Positions 1 through 9,535 are shown, counted from the first letter of the stretch. The stretch: 64,000 nt of DNA from JAGZEG01 sp963930185 (GCA_963930185.1 CAWVLT010000056.1:62001-126000), one strand, 5' to 3'. The notes: generated from the sequence alone by a model not told the origin. Numbers and translations: made by a program.

Positions 1-777
1 TCCTATGCCACGCCCTGGCAGCTGGTCGTCTTTGCTGCAATCATTCCGTTGGCCTTCGGGTTTTGCAGCGAGCAACTGGGAGGCTCGTCGCTCATTTTCC
101 CCCTCATGTTGGGATATGCCATTCCATCGGGAATCATCCTTATTTCGGCGTTGATCGCCTATCAAAAGCTTACGCTTGTCGTAATCCATTGGATCGCCTT
201 CCCTCTGGCCATAACCGGCGTCGCAAGCACGTTGCTCATCGACATGCCAAACGCCTGGGCAAAAACACTAGTCAGCGCAGGGCTCGCGAGCATCTACATC
301 CTCATTTATATGCTCGTGCGCATACGCAGCGGCGAATCCAGGAGCAATCCCACCCCCGCCTATGCGCTGCTTACGGGCACCATTGTGCTTGCATCAAATA
401 TTGGTATGCAAGCAAATCACGCCTCAGTGCTTCATTCCTGGAATACCGATATCGTTGCAATGACCCTCGTCCTGATGATTGTCATTGTGTATGGAATCCT
501 CGTGCTACAACCAAGCGGCTCCTCGAGGCAGACGATTTACTCGACACTACGACAAGATGATAACGTTGACAGCCCCACACGCCTTGCGCGGACATATGGT
601 CTAAGCCAGCGAGAAACAACAGTATTCATGCTTATGCTTGAGCGCCGAACGGCAACCCAGATTGCCGAAGAGCTCTGCATCAGCTCCGCGGCGACCCGAG
701 CGCACATGAGCAGGATTTACGCTAAGTTCGGCGTGCATAGCCGCAAAGAATTCGATCGAGAAGTCGGACTCGAATGA
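1..777 (+). CDS. LuxR-family membrane regulator, C-terminal part (5' truncated by window)
   Basis: The reading frame is open to the left edge, so the true start lies outside the window. About 170 residues of alternating hydrophobic segments suggest at least four or five membrane helices. They are followed by a LuxR/FixJ-type helix-turn-helix in the last 60 residues (LSQRETTVFMLML, then TATQIAEELCISSAATRAHM). This is the same architecture as four complete regulators in this window, so it is probably the sensor-regulator of a reductase gene lying to the left. The ligand is unknown. Family call is firm; function beyond DNA binding is inference. Confidence 0.85.
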   Translation, partial: SYATPWQLVVFAAIIPLAFGFCSEQLGGSSLIFPLMLGYAIPSGIILISALIAYQKLTLVVIHWIAFPLAITGVASTLLIDMPNAWAKTLVSAGLASIYILIYMLVRIRSGESRSNPTPAYALLTGTIVLASNIGMQANHASVLHSWNTDIVAMTLVLMIVIVYGILVLQPSGSSRQTIYSTLRQDDNVDSPTRLARTYGLSQRETTVFMLMLERRTATQIAEELCISSAATRAHMSRIYAKFGVHSRKEFDREVGLE

Positions 778-856
778 GCAGGTACTATCGGCCGATTCTT
801 TGTCACTGTGACATGCACGACCGTTCATAAGATTATCCAGTCAGAACAACAGATCC

Positions 857-895
857 ACAAAAGAGGGGCCGCCATCGCTCGATGACGACCCCTCT
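857..895 (-). terminator. Rho-independent terminator of the AGCS symporter gene
   Basis: Arms at 862-877 and 880-895 pair over 16 positions, with two G-U pairs only when read on the minus strand. On that strand the hairpin is followed by TTTTGT. This direction fits the end of the symporter gene 64 bases upstream. Confidence 0.7.
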
Positions 896-958
896 CTCAA
901 CCTCTTTAGCAACCCGAACGCGCGACGCAGCGGACAGGCGTCAAACGCAGGCTCGCGC

Positions 959-2404
959 CTACTTGTCCTCCAGCACCGGTATCTCGGAGGTGTCCTTCTC
1001 GTCGATGTTGCCGTCCCACACGTAGTGCTTTGTCTCGCGCGCGATCATGCCCGAAAGCAGCAGTACTGCGATGATGTTGGGCACCACCATGAGGGCGTTG
1101 GCGATGTCAGAGCACGTCCAGACGAAGTCGCCCACGCCGATGGCGCCCAGGAAGGCGATCGCCACGTAGATGATCTGGTACGGGCGGATAGCGCGCTTGC
1201 CAAAGATGTAGGTGATGCAGCGGTTGCCGTAGTAGCTCCAGCCGATGATGGTGGTGTAGGCAAACAGCACCATGCCGAACACGAGCGTGGGCGTGCCGAT
1301 GACGGGGATCTGCGCGAAGGCGGCGTTGGTCAGCGCCGCGCCAGACTCGATGCTGCCGTCGAGCAGGATCGAGCCGTTGCACGCCACGAGCGTTGAGACG
1401 AGGACCAGGCCCGAGAGCAGGCAGACCACCACGGTGTCCCAGAACGTGCCGGTCATGCTCACCAAGGCCTGACGCACCGGGTTGCGCGTAGCGGCTGCGG
1501 AGGCGACGATGGGCGCCGAGCCCATGCCCGACTCGTTGGAGAACAGGCCGCGCGCGCAGCCAAACTGCATGGCAACCAGGATGCCCGAGCCCAGGGCGCC
1601 GCCAAAGGCCGCGCGCGGGGTGAAGGCGCACTCAAAGATCAGGCAGAGCGCCGGCCACACGTACTGGCCGTTGATGACCAGAATGGCGATGCAGCACACC
1701 ACGTAGATGATCGCCATGAAGGGGACGAGCTTCTCGCACACGGTGGAGAGCCACTTCACGCCACCGAAGATGACTACCGACACCAACACGACCACGACCA
1801 GGCCGATGGCCCAGGTGGGGACGCCGGGGGCGTTCTCGACGATGACGCCGGCGAGCGACGAGGACTGCACGGCCGAGCCGATGCCGAACGAGGCGATGGC
1901 GGCGAGCAGCGCGAATGCGAAGGCCCCGACCTTGGCCCACACGGGCGTGCCGCCGTCGGCGCGCCGCGACGTGCCGTCCTTGCGCTTGTTGAAGCCACGC
2001 TCCCACGCGTACATGGCGCCACCGAGCATCTCGCCCTTGTGGTCCTTCACGCGGTACTTGACCGCCATGAGCGTCTCGGCGTACTTGGTGGCCATGCCGA
2101 ACACGCCCGTCAGCCACATCCACAGCACTGCGCCGGGACCGCCGGAGAGAACCGCGGTGCCCACGCCCACGATGTTGCCCGTGCCGATGGTCGCCGACAG
2201 GGCCGAGCACAGGGCGCCGAACTGCGAGATGTCGCCCGGGGCGTCGGGGTCCTTGGTGAAGGACATCTTGAGGGCCATCGGCAGCTTGCGCTGGATGAAG
2301 CGCGTCCGCACCGTGAGGAAGATGTGCGATCCCAGCAGCAGCACGATCATGGGGACGCCCCAGATCCAGGCGTCGACCGCGTTGATGATTGCCACGAAGT
2401 CCAT
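959..2404 (-). CDS. Sodium:alanine/glycine symporter, AGCS family
   Basis: The product of 481 residues is an integral membrane amino-acid symporter importing alanine or glycine with Na+. Family hallmarks near the N terminus include SATIGTGNIVGVGTA, followed by GGPGAVLWMW and ATKYAETLMAVKYR. Later GLFSNESGMGSAPI is the conserved helix motif. About ten membrane segments are visible. The start at 2404 is preferred over 2416 because GGAGG lies five bases before it, while the upstream ATG has no ribosome-binding site. It is a single gene, divergent from nth, with a hairpin terminator downstream. The substrate among small neutral amino acids cannot be told from sequence. Confidence 0.93.
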   Translation of the reverse strand: MDFVAIINAVDAWIWGVPMIVLLLGSHIFLTVRTRFIQRKLPMALKMSFTKDPDAPGDISQFGALCSALSATIGTGNIVGVGTAVLSGGPGAVLWMWLTGVFGMATKYAETLMAVKYRVKDHKGEMLGGAMYAWERGFNKRKDGTSRRADGGTPVWAKVGAFAFALLAAIASFGIGSAVQSSSLAGVIVENAPGVPTWAIGLVVVVLVSVVIFGGVKWLSTVCEKLVPFMAIIYVVCCIAILVINGQYVWPALCLIFECAFTPRAAFGGALGSGILVAMQFGCARGLFSNESGMGSAPIVASAAATRNPVRQALVSMTGTFWDTVVVCLLSGLVLVSTLVACNGSILLDGSIESGAALTNAAFAQIPVIGTPTLVFGMVLFAYTTIIGWSYYGNRCITYIFGKRAIRPYQIIYVAIAFLGAIGVGDFVWTCSDIANALMVVPNIIAVLLLSGMIARETKHYVWDGNIDEKDTSEIPVLEDK

Positions 2405-2732
2405 ACGGGCCTCCATTGCTTCGGGAGGCCACCGGGCTTTGCGGCACGTTCGGCCTCACGGACAGTTCGCGCGTCCCCTCCGTCACCGGCACGCCAGCCG
2501 CCGAAGGCCGCAGACGCAAGGACGCTGAAAGTGTTGTGCTCATTATGTCTGTAGCAAGGCGCTCCTCGTGTTTCCGGAAGCCGACAAACCCATAACAGGC
2601 CGCACACATTCGCCGGATGGCATCTCGATCGCTTGCAAATGGCGTGTGGCGCTCCTCGTGACGCGGTCGTATCATGTGCTCGTTGAGGTAAGCTATGCCT
2701 TGTAGCAAACGCCCAGCAGGAAGAGACCGCCC
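2405..2732. promoter_or_regulatory. Divergent intergenic region between the AGCS symporter and nth
   Basis: This 328-base GC-rich region must hold both promoters. The half next to the symporter (about 2420-2530) is dense in short complementary GC segments and could fold as a structured leader. I could not fit it to the glycine riboswitch consensus or another known class. A direct repeat GGCGCTCCTCGTG-like occurs near 2560 and 2650. No convincing -35/-10 pair was found. Confidence 0.3.
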
Positions 2733-3575
2733 ATGCCCCGAGAGTCCATCGCCTCCAAAAAAGAACGCGCCCTTGAGGTATGCCGCAGGATGAACGAGCT
2801 GTATCCCGAGGCCGAGTGCGCTCTTGACTACACCGACCCGTTCAGTCTCGTGATCGCGGTGTTGCTCTCCGCGCAGACAACCGACGCGTCGGTCAACAAG
2901 GTGACCCCCGTGCTCTTCGAGCGCTGGCCGGGACCCGCCGCCCTGGCCCAGGCACCCCTGTCCGAGGTCGAGGACGTGCTGCACCCGCTGGGCTTCTTCC
3001 GCTCGAAGGCGCGCCACGTCATCGATGCCTCGCAGATGATCATGGCCGAGTTCGGCGGCGAGGTGCCCCGTACCATGGAGGAGCTCACCCGCCTGCCCGG
3101 CGTGGGCCGTAAGACGGCCAACATCGTGCTGAACAACGCGTTCGACATCGTCGAGGGCATCGCCGTGGACACCCATGTGCACCGCATCGCCACGCGCCTG
3201 GGCTTCACCAAGGCGGCCGCCCCGCTCGACGCCGAGCAGGACCTGCTCAAACTCATCCCCCAGGAGCTGTGGAAGCCGGTGAACCACCAGTGGGTGCTCT
3301 TTGGCAGGCACGTCTGCGACGCCAAAAAGCCCGCCTGCGTCGCCGGCGAGCCAGTGAGCGACATCGCACGTCAAAACGAGCAGGCGTGGGCACAGGTGGG
3401 CGCCGGCATGCCGTGCCCGCTTGCAGATGTGTGCCCGGGCTGCGGCAAGGCGGTGCGCGTCACGAAGAAGGCGAAGAAAACGACGAAAAAGACGGCCAAG
3501 AGGACGGACGGCAAGGCGGCAGGGGCAAAGGGCGAAACAGCGAGCGGCACGGGGAAAGTGCCAAGCACAAGGTAA
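2733..3575 (+). CDS. nth: Endonuclease III (DNA glycosylase/AP lyase) with an insertion in the iron-sulfur loop
   Basis: The 280-residue protein excises oxidised pyrimidines and nicks abasic sites. The helix-hairpin-helix is LPGVGRKTAN at 121-130 with catalytic Lys127, and the catalytic Asp is Asp146 in AVDTHVHR. The [4Fe-4S] cysteines are Cys195, Cys202, Cys228 and Cys234. The usual spacing is C-X6-C-X2-C-X5-C, but here about 25 residues separate the second and third cysteine. A further Cys237 follows. The C terminus has a Lys-rich tail of about 35 residues. The family usually has about 210 residues, so the tail and insertion explain the length. ATG is preceded by AGGAAG. The insertion is discussed in the findings. 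Confidence 0.93.
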   Translation: MPRESIASKKERALEVCRRMNELYPEAECALDYTDPFSLVIAVLLSAQTTDASVNKVTPVLFERWPGPAALAQAPLSEVEDVLHPLGFFRSKARHVIDASQMIMAEFGGEVPRTMEELTRLPGVGRKTANIVLNNAFDIVEGIAVDTHVHRIATRLGFTKAAAPLDAEQDLLKLIPQELWKPVNHQWVLFGRHVCDAKKPACVAGEPVSDIARQNEQAWAQVGAGMPCPLADVCPGCGKAVRVTKKAKKTTKKTAKRTDGKAAGAKGETASGTGKVPSTR

Positions 3576-3618
3576 GCGCGTGAGTGGGCGCGCGCCAGCC
3601 ACGAGCCGCGAAAAACGT

Positions 3619-3661
3619 CCTAACTCGAAGTTTTTTAGCAGCATGCGCCTCGGAGCGCGCA
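3619..3661 (+). repeat. Composite intergenic repeat, copy A
   Basis: Contains CTAACTCG, then TTTTTTAGC ending at 3639, and GCGCA at 3657-3661. The same parts with the same spacing occur at 33311-33353 on this strand and 33128-33170 on the other strand. Copy A lies in the convergent intergenic space after nth. Function unknown. Confidence 0.6.
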
Positions 3662-3681
3662 ATGGCCGGCCGCATGACACG

Positions 3682-3719
3682 AATCGGGGGTGCACCGGAC
3701 ATCCGATGCACCCCCGATT
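3682..3719. terminator. Bidirectional hairpin terminator between convergent genes
   Basis: Perfect 13-base arms at 3682-3694 and 3707-3719 with a 12-base loop sit between the plus-strand nth gene and the minus-strand membrane protein. There is no good T-tract on either strand, so termination strength is uncertain. Confidence 0.6.
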
Positions 3720-3778
3720 GAGTCACTAGTTAAATCCGAGCGATTTGCCCAGGTCGGACAGCTTACCCCAACCCCTCG

Positions 3779-6109
3779 CTACAGCCACCACATGAACGTC
3801 TGGCGGATGCTCTCCCACATGGCCGGGTAGCTGCCACCCGTGGAGAGGTCGCCGGTGGGGTCGTGCATGAAGATGACGATGAGCATCGCCACGAACATGC
3901 CAAACGCCACGCTCGCGAACAGCCCCACGGCCCAGGCCGAGTGACGCGGACGGTCGACGGTCGAGCCGCCACCCTGCGTCTTCTCGGACAGCGAGACGCT
4001 CACGCCGCCAGCCTGCGGCTGCGCCTGGGCAATCACAACCACCGGCGCGCCCGCGTCGGGCCCGGACCCCTCGCCGGCGGCAAGCTGCACCATCGCAGGC
4101 TGCGCCAGCATCTCGGGAGAGGCGACCTCCTCGACCGCACGGCTCCCCGCGCCACCCATGTGGTGCAGGAACACCAGGGCCGCGGCCAGCCCCAGGATGA
4201 AGCCGAAGTCCTGCATGTAGCGCAGCAGGATCCCGGCCCCCTCGGTGTCGAACACCACCAGCACCAGGCCGGCCACCATCAGGTAGCCGATCATCCAGAA
4301 CAGGTTCCTGTCCGTACGGCGCACCCCGCCCATGAACACGAGCGCCCACAGCATGGGGAACAGGGTGAGCAGGCCACCGCACAGCGGCTCGTAGATCGTG
4401 GTCCCCGGGAAGCCGGGATAGACGGCCGAGGTGTGGATGAACGGGAACGTCGATACGACCATCGGCGGGTTGAACAGATAGTAGTACACGCCCTCGAGCG
4501 CGCGCAGGGGGCTGGTGCCGCGCATCGTCATGTTGTTGAACGTGAGGTTGTACGCCGAGCCAAAGTCGGTCACAGAGCCGAAGCGCGCCCAGTTGTACCA
4601 CATGACGCCCGCCGCCACCGCGATGATCGGCACCACCGTACAGCTGATCCAGCCGGCCTTGGTGGGGCGAGGCATGGATCCGCGCACGATCAGGTACAGA
4701 ATCACGAACACCAGCGGCGCCAGGATGAGCAGCTGCGGCCTGCTCGCGGCGATGAGCGCGATGCACAGGGATCCGCCGGCGAGCCGCGCGGGACTCTTCT
4801 TGCACCAGCCGCGATACCACAGGCACAGGCCCCAGACCGAAAGGCAGCGGGCAAAGGCCACCGGCACGTTGTACAGGCCGGGGCGCCCCAGCCCGAACAG
4901 CACGCCCGACACACAGATGAGTCCCAGGAACACGAGCAAAAACGTGCTGAGGCTCGCTTTCTTGAAGCGGTACTGGATGAGCGCCCGCAGTAAGGAGTAG
5001 ACGCCCACCACGAACAGCAGCGTCGGGATGAGCACGCCCACCGAGTTGGGGAAGGTCGAGCCGGTCAGCAGGTAGTACGGCAGGTAGAACACCAACACTG
5101 GCAGCACGCCAAAGTACACGTAGTAGGCGCCGTCATAGTACGCCGTGTCCCACAGGTATCCGCGCAGATGCTGGGCGCTCTCCTCGTCGCGGGCACCGCT
5201 GTCGTAGGGGTCCTCCATGTCCACGAGCCACTGCGGCGGCTCCTGGAGCAGGTCGAGCTGCCCCACCGCAAACGCCTGGGCGAGCTTGGCGTACTCGTTG
5301 GTCGCCGTGTCCGGCTGGTTGAAGACCACGTACGACGAGTCCTCGTGCCCCTCGTACTCCGAGGCGTTGTAGTCGGCCGTGGCGATGGCCACCCAGCGCG
5401 GGAACGAGACCCAGTACACGGTCAGCAGCACCAGCACCAGGGCGAGCACGCCGCCGCGCACCACGCGCACGCCCATCGAGGTGGACAGGGCCGGGATGCG
5501 CGAGGCCACGCCGCCCGGGCGCAGCGCCCACACAAACGAGATGGCCAAGAACGTGAGCAGCAGGCGCAGGAAGCTGAAGTCGAAGGGAACCTGGGCGTTG
5601 ATGCTGATCTTCAGCACGGTGATGGGGAAGTCGTTGCTGGCGATGAGCGTGTTGCCGTCAACGCCGCCCCACACGTCGCCCGGGAAGCTCACCCGGATGC
5701 TGTGCAGGTTGCCGTACGTGAAGATGTGCTGCACCTGGCTGCGCTCGTTGGAGGCATGGGCCTGGGACACGGGCAGGTAGTACGAGGAGCTGTTGCCCTC
5801 GTCGGTCACCGCGTAGCTGATCCAGACGCTGGAGTCCTCCTCGTCACCCGCTATCTCGACCTTGACGTTGTGTGCCTCGACATCCAGGCTCGAGAAGCCC
5901 AGCGAGTAGCCCTCCTTGGTCACGCGCACGGGGTCGTCGCGCAGGACGATCTCCTCGTATCCCAGCGACTCCCAGTGGCGGAAGTTGAAGACGAACACCT
6001 CGACGATCACCGCGATGACGGCGATGATGGCGAGACACGCCAGCGGCGGCAGGCGCTTTCGGGACGGATCACGCCACTTGGCACGCACCTCACCGAGCTT
6101 CTTTAGCAT
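3779..6109 (-). CDS. Large multi-pass membrane protein, possibly a GT-C-type glycosyltransferase
   Basis: The protein has 776 residues. One membrane helix lies near residue 25, followed by a roughly 150-residue soluble segment, presumably outside the cell, then many helices through residue 640 and a final helix near the C terminus. The layout of an N-terminal helix, an extracytoplasmic segment and a polytopic core resembles membrane glycosyltransferases of the GT-C fold or YfhO-like proteins, but I see no diagnostic catalytic motif. The start at 6109 (MLKKLGE) has GAGGAGAAG ten bases upstream; upstream extensions lack this. A possible -10 TACAAT lies at 6203-6208 on the minus strand. The gene follows metH on the same strand after a 164-base gap. 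Membrane character is certain; the enzymatic call is weak. Confidence 0.6.
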   Translation of the reverse strand: MLKKLGEVRAKWRDPSRKRLPPLACLAIIAVIAVIVEVFVFNFRHWESLGYEEIVLRDDPVRVTKEGYSLGFSSLDVEAHNVKVEIAGDEEDSSVWISYAVTDEGNSSSYYLPVSQAHASNERSQVQHIFTYGNLHSIRVSFPGDVWGGVDGNTLIASNDFPITVLKISINAQVPFDFSFLRLLLTFLAISFVWALRPGGVASRIPALSTSMGVRVVRGGVLALVLVLLTVYWVSFPRWVAIATADYNASEYEGHEDSSYVVFNQPDTATNEYAKLAQAFAVGQLDLLQEPPQWLVDMEDPYDSGARDEESAQHLRGYLWDTAYYDGAYYVYFGVLPVLVFYLPYYLLTGSTFPNSVGVLIPTLLFVVGVYSLLRALIQYRFKKASLSTFLLVFLGLICVSGVLFGLGRPGLYNVPVAFARCLSVWGLCLWYRGWCKKSPARLAGGSLCIALIAASRPQLLILAPLVFVILYLIVRGSMPRPTKAGWISCTVVPIIAVAAGVMWYNWARFGSVTDFGSAYNLTFNNMTMRGTSPLRALEGVYYYLFNPPMVVSTFPFIHTSAVYPGFPGTTIYEPLCGGLLTLFPMLWALVFMGGVRRTDRNLFWMIGYLMVAGLVLVVFDTEGAGILLRYMQDFGFILGLAAALVFLHHMGGAGSRAVEEVASPEMLAQPAMVQLAAGEGSGPDAGAPVVVIAQAQPQAGGVSVSLSEKTQGGGSTVDRPRHSAWAVGLFASVAFGMFVAMLIVIFMHDPTGDLSTGGSYPAMWESIRQTFMWWL

Positions 6110-6273
6110 GAGACGGCTTCTCCTCGTCCGGGTTGTTGGCTTAAGCGATCTCCTCGCACGCGCATGCGCGACCGCGGGAAATGCGGCTAGGCATACGTCT
6201 CTATTGTACGTTCGTCGCCCATCAAGCGCGACACCCAACAGCCAACGCCCACAACGTATCCCGGCGAACCTGC

Positions 6274-8790
6274 CTACGCGAGCACCTCGGCGGCGATGCG
6301 CGCGCTGGCGGCGGCGTCCTTGGCGTAGAAGTCGGCGCCGACCATCTGCGCGTATTCGGGGCTGAGCACCGCCCCTCCCACCATCACGCGGCACCAGGGC
6401 GCCTGCTCGCGCAAAAGCTCGATGGTCTGGGCCATCGCCGCCACGGTGGTGGTCATGAGGGCGGACAGGCCCACCAGGCGCAGGTGGTGCTCGACCGCGC
6501 ACGCCGCAACCACCTGGGGGTCGACGTCGCGCCCGAGGTCATACACGCGGTACCCGTAGTTCTCCAGCAGCATCTTGACGATGTTCTTGCCGATGTCGTG
6601 GATGTCGCCCTTGACCGTGGCGAGCGCCACGGTCCCCTTGTCCGGCACGTCCTCCCCACCCGCGATGGACGATGCGGCCCGGATGACCTCGAAGCCGGCC
6701 TTGGCGGCCTCCGCCGACGCCATGAGCTGGGGGAGGAAGAACGTGCCGCGCTCGAAGCGCTCCCCCGCCTCGTCGAGCGCCGGGATGAGGACCTCGTTGA
6801 TGACTCCCATGGCGCCCATCTCGCCCAGAAGCTCGCGCGTGAGCCGCTCAACGGGGGCGGCGCGACCTGCCAGGATGCACTCGTGGGCCTGCGCCCGCGC
6901 GCTGGGGGCGGGCGCGGCCGAGACGTCCGTTCCCCCGCCGGCCGCAGAACCGCCGGGCACACCGGCCGAAGCGGCAAGCGGCGCGGATGCGTGGGCTTCT
7001 TCCTGCCCCGCATAGTCGGCGATGAAACGCGCCGCCCCCTCGTCCTGCCCGCTGAGGACGCGCCATGCGCGCACCGCGTCCATGCAGCGCCTCGACAGCG
7101 GGTTCATGATGGGTACGTCCAGCCCCGCCTCGAGCGCCGCCGCGAGGAACGTGGCGTTGAGCAGGTCGCGCGCAGGCAGGCCGAAGCTTATGTTGCTCAC
7201 GCCGAGCGTGCAGTGCACGCCGAGCTCCTGGCGCACGCGACGCATGGCCTGCAGGATCTGTGAGCCAGCCGACTGGTCGGTCGAGACGGCCATGGCCAGG
7301 CAGTCAACCACGACGTCGGCCCGGGCCATCCCGAGCGCCTCGGCGGCGCCCACGATGCGCGCGGCGATCTCGACACGCCCCTGTGCCGAGGAGGGGATGC
7401 CCGCCTCGTCGAGCGCAAGCCCCACCACGGCGCACCCGTAGCGCGCGGCGATCGGGAGCACGGCGGCGATGCTTTCGGAAGAGCCGTTCACCGAGTTGAT
7501 GATGGGCTTGCCTGGGTACGACCGCACGGCAGCCTCGACGGCCGCGGCGTCGGAGGAGTCGATCTGCAGTGGGCACGTCACGACGCCCTGCAGCTCCTCC
7601 ACCAGCCGGGTGAGCACCGCGCGCTCGTCTATCTCGGGCAGCCCCGCGTTCACGTCAAGGATCTGCGCGCCCGCCCGCACCTGCGCTATGGCCTCGCCCA
7701 GCACGTAGTCGTGGTCGCCGCTGCGCAGCGCCTCCTTGAGGCGCCGCTTGCCCGTGGGGTTGATTCGCTCCCCGACGACCGCCACCTGCGCGTGTCCCAC
7801 CTCAACGAGCTCCTGCGCCGAGCACACCACGAGCGCCCCGGGGTCGGGGGCCGTTACGCCCGCCACGCGCGGGCGCGGCGCGTCCATGGCGTCGAGGAGC
7901 TGCCGCTCGCCGGCGATGATGGACGGGCCCGACCCACAGCATGCGCCGATCACCGTGACGCCCAGCTCGAGCATGCGCCGCATGGGGGCGTAGAACTCCT
8001 CGGTCGAGATGTCATAGACGGCGCGGCCGTCCTCTATGCGCGGAAGCCCCGCGTTGGGCTTGACCGCGACGGGGCACGGCGCGTAGCGCAGCATGCGCTC
8101 GACGAGCGGCAGCACCTCCGCCGGCCCCAGCGAGCAGTTCACGCCCAGCACGTCCACGCCAAACGCCCCCAAACTGACGGCGGCGACCTCGGGCGTCGTG
8201 CCCAGGAAGGTGCGTCCGTCCTCCCCGAACGTCATGGTGGCGAAAATCGGCAGGTCAGCCTGTTCGCGACACGCGAGCACGGCGGCCTTCATCTCCGCGA
8301 GGTCGGACAGCGTCTCGATCACAAAGGCGTCCGCCCCACAGGCAGCGGCGGCGCGCACCTGCTCGGCGTACAGCTCGTACGCCTCGTCGAACGAGAGCGT
8401 GCCCAGCGGACGCAGCAGCGCGCCCGTCGGCCCCAGGTCGGCCGCCACGTAGCGGGCGCCGCTGGCGCGTGCGCAGCCGATCGCCGCGGCATACACCTCC
8501 TCGACCGAGGCGCGACCCTCGAGCTTGAGGCGGTTCGCCCCGAACGTGTTGGCCATCACCATCTCCGAGCCCGCCTCCACGTAGCGGCGATGCACCCGGG
8601 TGACCAGGTCGGGGTCGGTCAGGCACAAAAGCTCGGGCGGCTCTCCGGCCGAGGCGCCCAGCTGCTGGAGCTGCGTGCCCATGGCGCCGTCGAGCAGCAG
8701 GAAGTCCTCGCCCGCCAGCACGCGCGCCAGATGCTCGTCAGCGACCCGAATTTGCCTGCCACGCCTGATGAGCGTCGTCTCGCTACCCAC
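6274..8790 (-). CDS. metH: Cobalamin-dependent methionine synthase, short form without the reactivation domain
   Basis: The 838-residue enzyme transfers the methyl group from methyltetrahydrofolate through cobalamin to homocysteine. The homocysteine domain (about 25-300) holds the zinc cysteines in GVNCS and GACCGSGP. The pterin domain (about 325-580) begins near VVGERINPTGKRR. After an Ala/Gly-rich linker comes the cobalamin cap and B12-binding domain with DIHDIGKN at about 729-736, where His731 is the cobalt ligand. The protein ends after the B12 domain, so the AdoMet/flavodoxin reactivation domain found in the roughly 1200-residue E. coli enzyme is missing. That function is encoded by the gene immediately upstream, whose 3' end overlaps this start by 8 bases. 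Confidence 0.95.
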   Translation of the reverse strand: MGSETTLIRRGRQIRVADEHLARVLAGEDFLLLDGAMGTQLQQLGASAGEPPELLCLTDPDLVTRVHRRYVEAGSEMVMANTFGANRLKLEGRASVEEVYAAAIGCARASGARYVAADLGPTGALLRPLGTLSFDEAYELYAEQVRAAAACGADAFVIETLSDLAEMKAAVLACREQADLPIFATMTFGEDGRTFLGTTPEVAAVSLGAFGVDVLGVNCSLGPAEVLPLVERMLRYAPCPVAVKPNAGLPRIEDGRAVYDISTEEFYAPMRRMLELGVTVIGACCGSGPSIIAGERQLLDAMDAPRPRVAGVTAPDPGALVVCSAQELVEVGHAQVAVVGERINPTGKRRLKEALRSGDHDYVLGEAIAQVRAGAQILDVNAGLPEIDERAVLTRLVEELQGVVTCPLQIDSSDAAAVEAAVRSYPGKPIINSVNGSSESIAAVLPIAARYGCAVVGLALDEAGIPSSAQGRVEIAARIVGAAEALGMARADVVVDCLAMAVSTDQSAGSQILQAMRRVRQELGVHCTLGVSNISFGLPARDLLNATFLAAALEAGLDVPIMNPLSRRCMDAVRAWRVLSGQDEGAARFIADYAGQEEAHASAPLAASAGVPGGSAAGGGTDVSAAPAPSARAQAHECILAGRAAPVERLTRELLGEMGAMGVINEVLIPALDEAGERFERGTFFLPQLMASAEAAKAGFEVIRAASSIAGGEDVPDKGTVALATVKGDIHDIGKNIVKMLLENYGYRVYDLGRDVDPQVVAACAVEHHLRLVGLSALMTTTVAAMAQTIELLREQAPWCRVMVGGAVLSPEYAQMVGADFYAKDAAASARIAAEVLA

Positions 8791-9523
8791 GGCACGTCCT
8801 CCCTGTCGTCCGAATGGTGCAGAACTCCCGGCACAGGCACTTCGGGCAGAGGCTCTTGCCCGTTGCCTGCGGGGTGTCGAACAGCCCGAGCGCAGCCGTC
8901 ACGCTCTTGGTGGGGACCAGCAGGCACGTCGAGGTGAGCGTGAGGCCCAGCTGCCTCTGGGCGTCCAGGGCTGCGAGCAGCCCCCTCTGGGCGTCGAGGC
9001 CCCAGTCGCCATAGCCAGGGCTAAAGCGCGCGTTCGCATAGAGCCCGCCCGCGCACGCGTGCGCTATGATCTGGGCCTCGACGGCGTCGGCCGCACGCTC
9101 CACCAAAGCCGTGCACGCCGCGTCGAAGATCAGGCCGTCCAGCGGGTCGCGCCGCGAGAGCGCGCGCAGCTCGCGCTCGCTGTCCATGCCCAGCATGCAC
9201 GCCATGATCCCCACCCGCCGAGCGCCTGCCAGGTGGCTCGTAATGTCGCGACCGCGCAGCACGAGCGAGCAGCCGCGCAGCGACATCTCGGGCACGGCAT
9301 CCGCCCGGTCGCCCCCTTCGGCGGGACTTGCCATGTCGCCCGCCATATCGTCCACGCCGGCCACCTCGAACACGCGCCACACGCCGGCAGGGCGGCACGT
9401 CTTCAGACAGTGGGCGATCATGCCATCGATGCGCGCGGAAAGGCCCTCGTCCATGGCCTGACCGTCATAGCCAAGGTAGCGCAGGACCTCGGCGCGGTCG
9501 ATGCTCGTGATGGAAAGCCTCAC
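8783..9523 (-). CDS. Stand-alone methionine synthase reactivation-domain protein
   Basis: The 246-residue protein matches the vitamin B12-dependent methionine synthase activation region. FSPGYGDWGLDAQ corresponds to the AdoMet-binding stretch, and TSTCLLVPTKSVTAALG to the conserved end of that fold. It should bind AdoMet and reductively remethylate inactive cob(II)alamin on MetH. The C terminus adds a Cys-rich tail (CPKCLCREFC) not part of the E. coli domain, which could bind an iron-sulfur cluster or metal. It overlaps the metH start by 8 bases, so translation is probably coupled, and it follows metF after 12 bases. The separate-protein arrangement is known in anaerobes; the Cys tail role is inference. 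Confidence 0.85.
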   Translation of the reverse strand: MRLSITSIDRAEVLRYLGYDGQAMDEGLSARIDGMIAHCLKTCRPAGVWRVFEVAGVDDMAGDMASPAEGGDRADAVPEMSLRGCSLVLRGRDITSHLAGARRVGIMACMLGMDSERELRALSRRDPLDGLIFDAACTALVERAADAVEAQIIAHACAGGLYANARFSPGYGDWGLDAQRGLLAALDAQRQLGLTLTSTCLLVPTKSVTAALGLFDTPQATGKSLCPKCLCREFCTIRTTGRTCRG

Positions 9524-9535
9524 CGGGCGCCGTCC

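Noticed and set aside
2420..2560. Glycine riboswitch before the AGCS symporter
   Set aside because: CCGAA and GCAAA elements occur, but the spacing, the AGG motif and helix P1 do not fit the consensus.
1632..3695. 687-codon minus-strand frame
   Set aside because: It overlaps the symporter and nth in other frames and its translation is Arg/His/Gly-rich without motifs, typical of GC-rich antisense frames.
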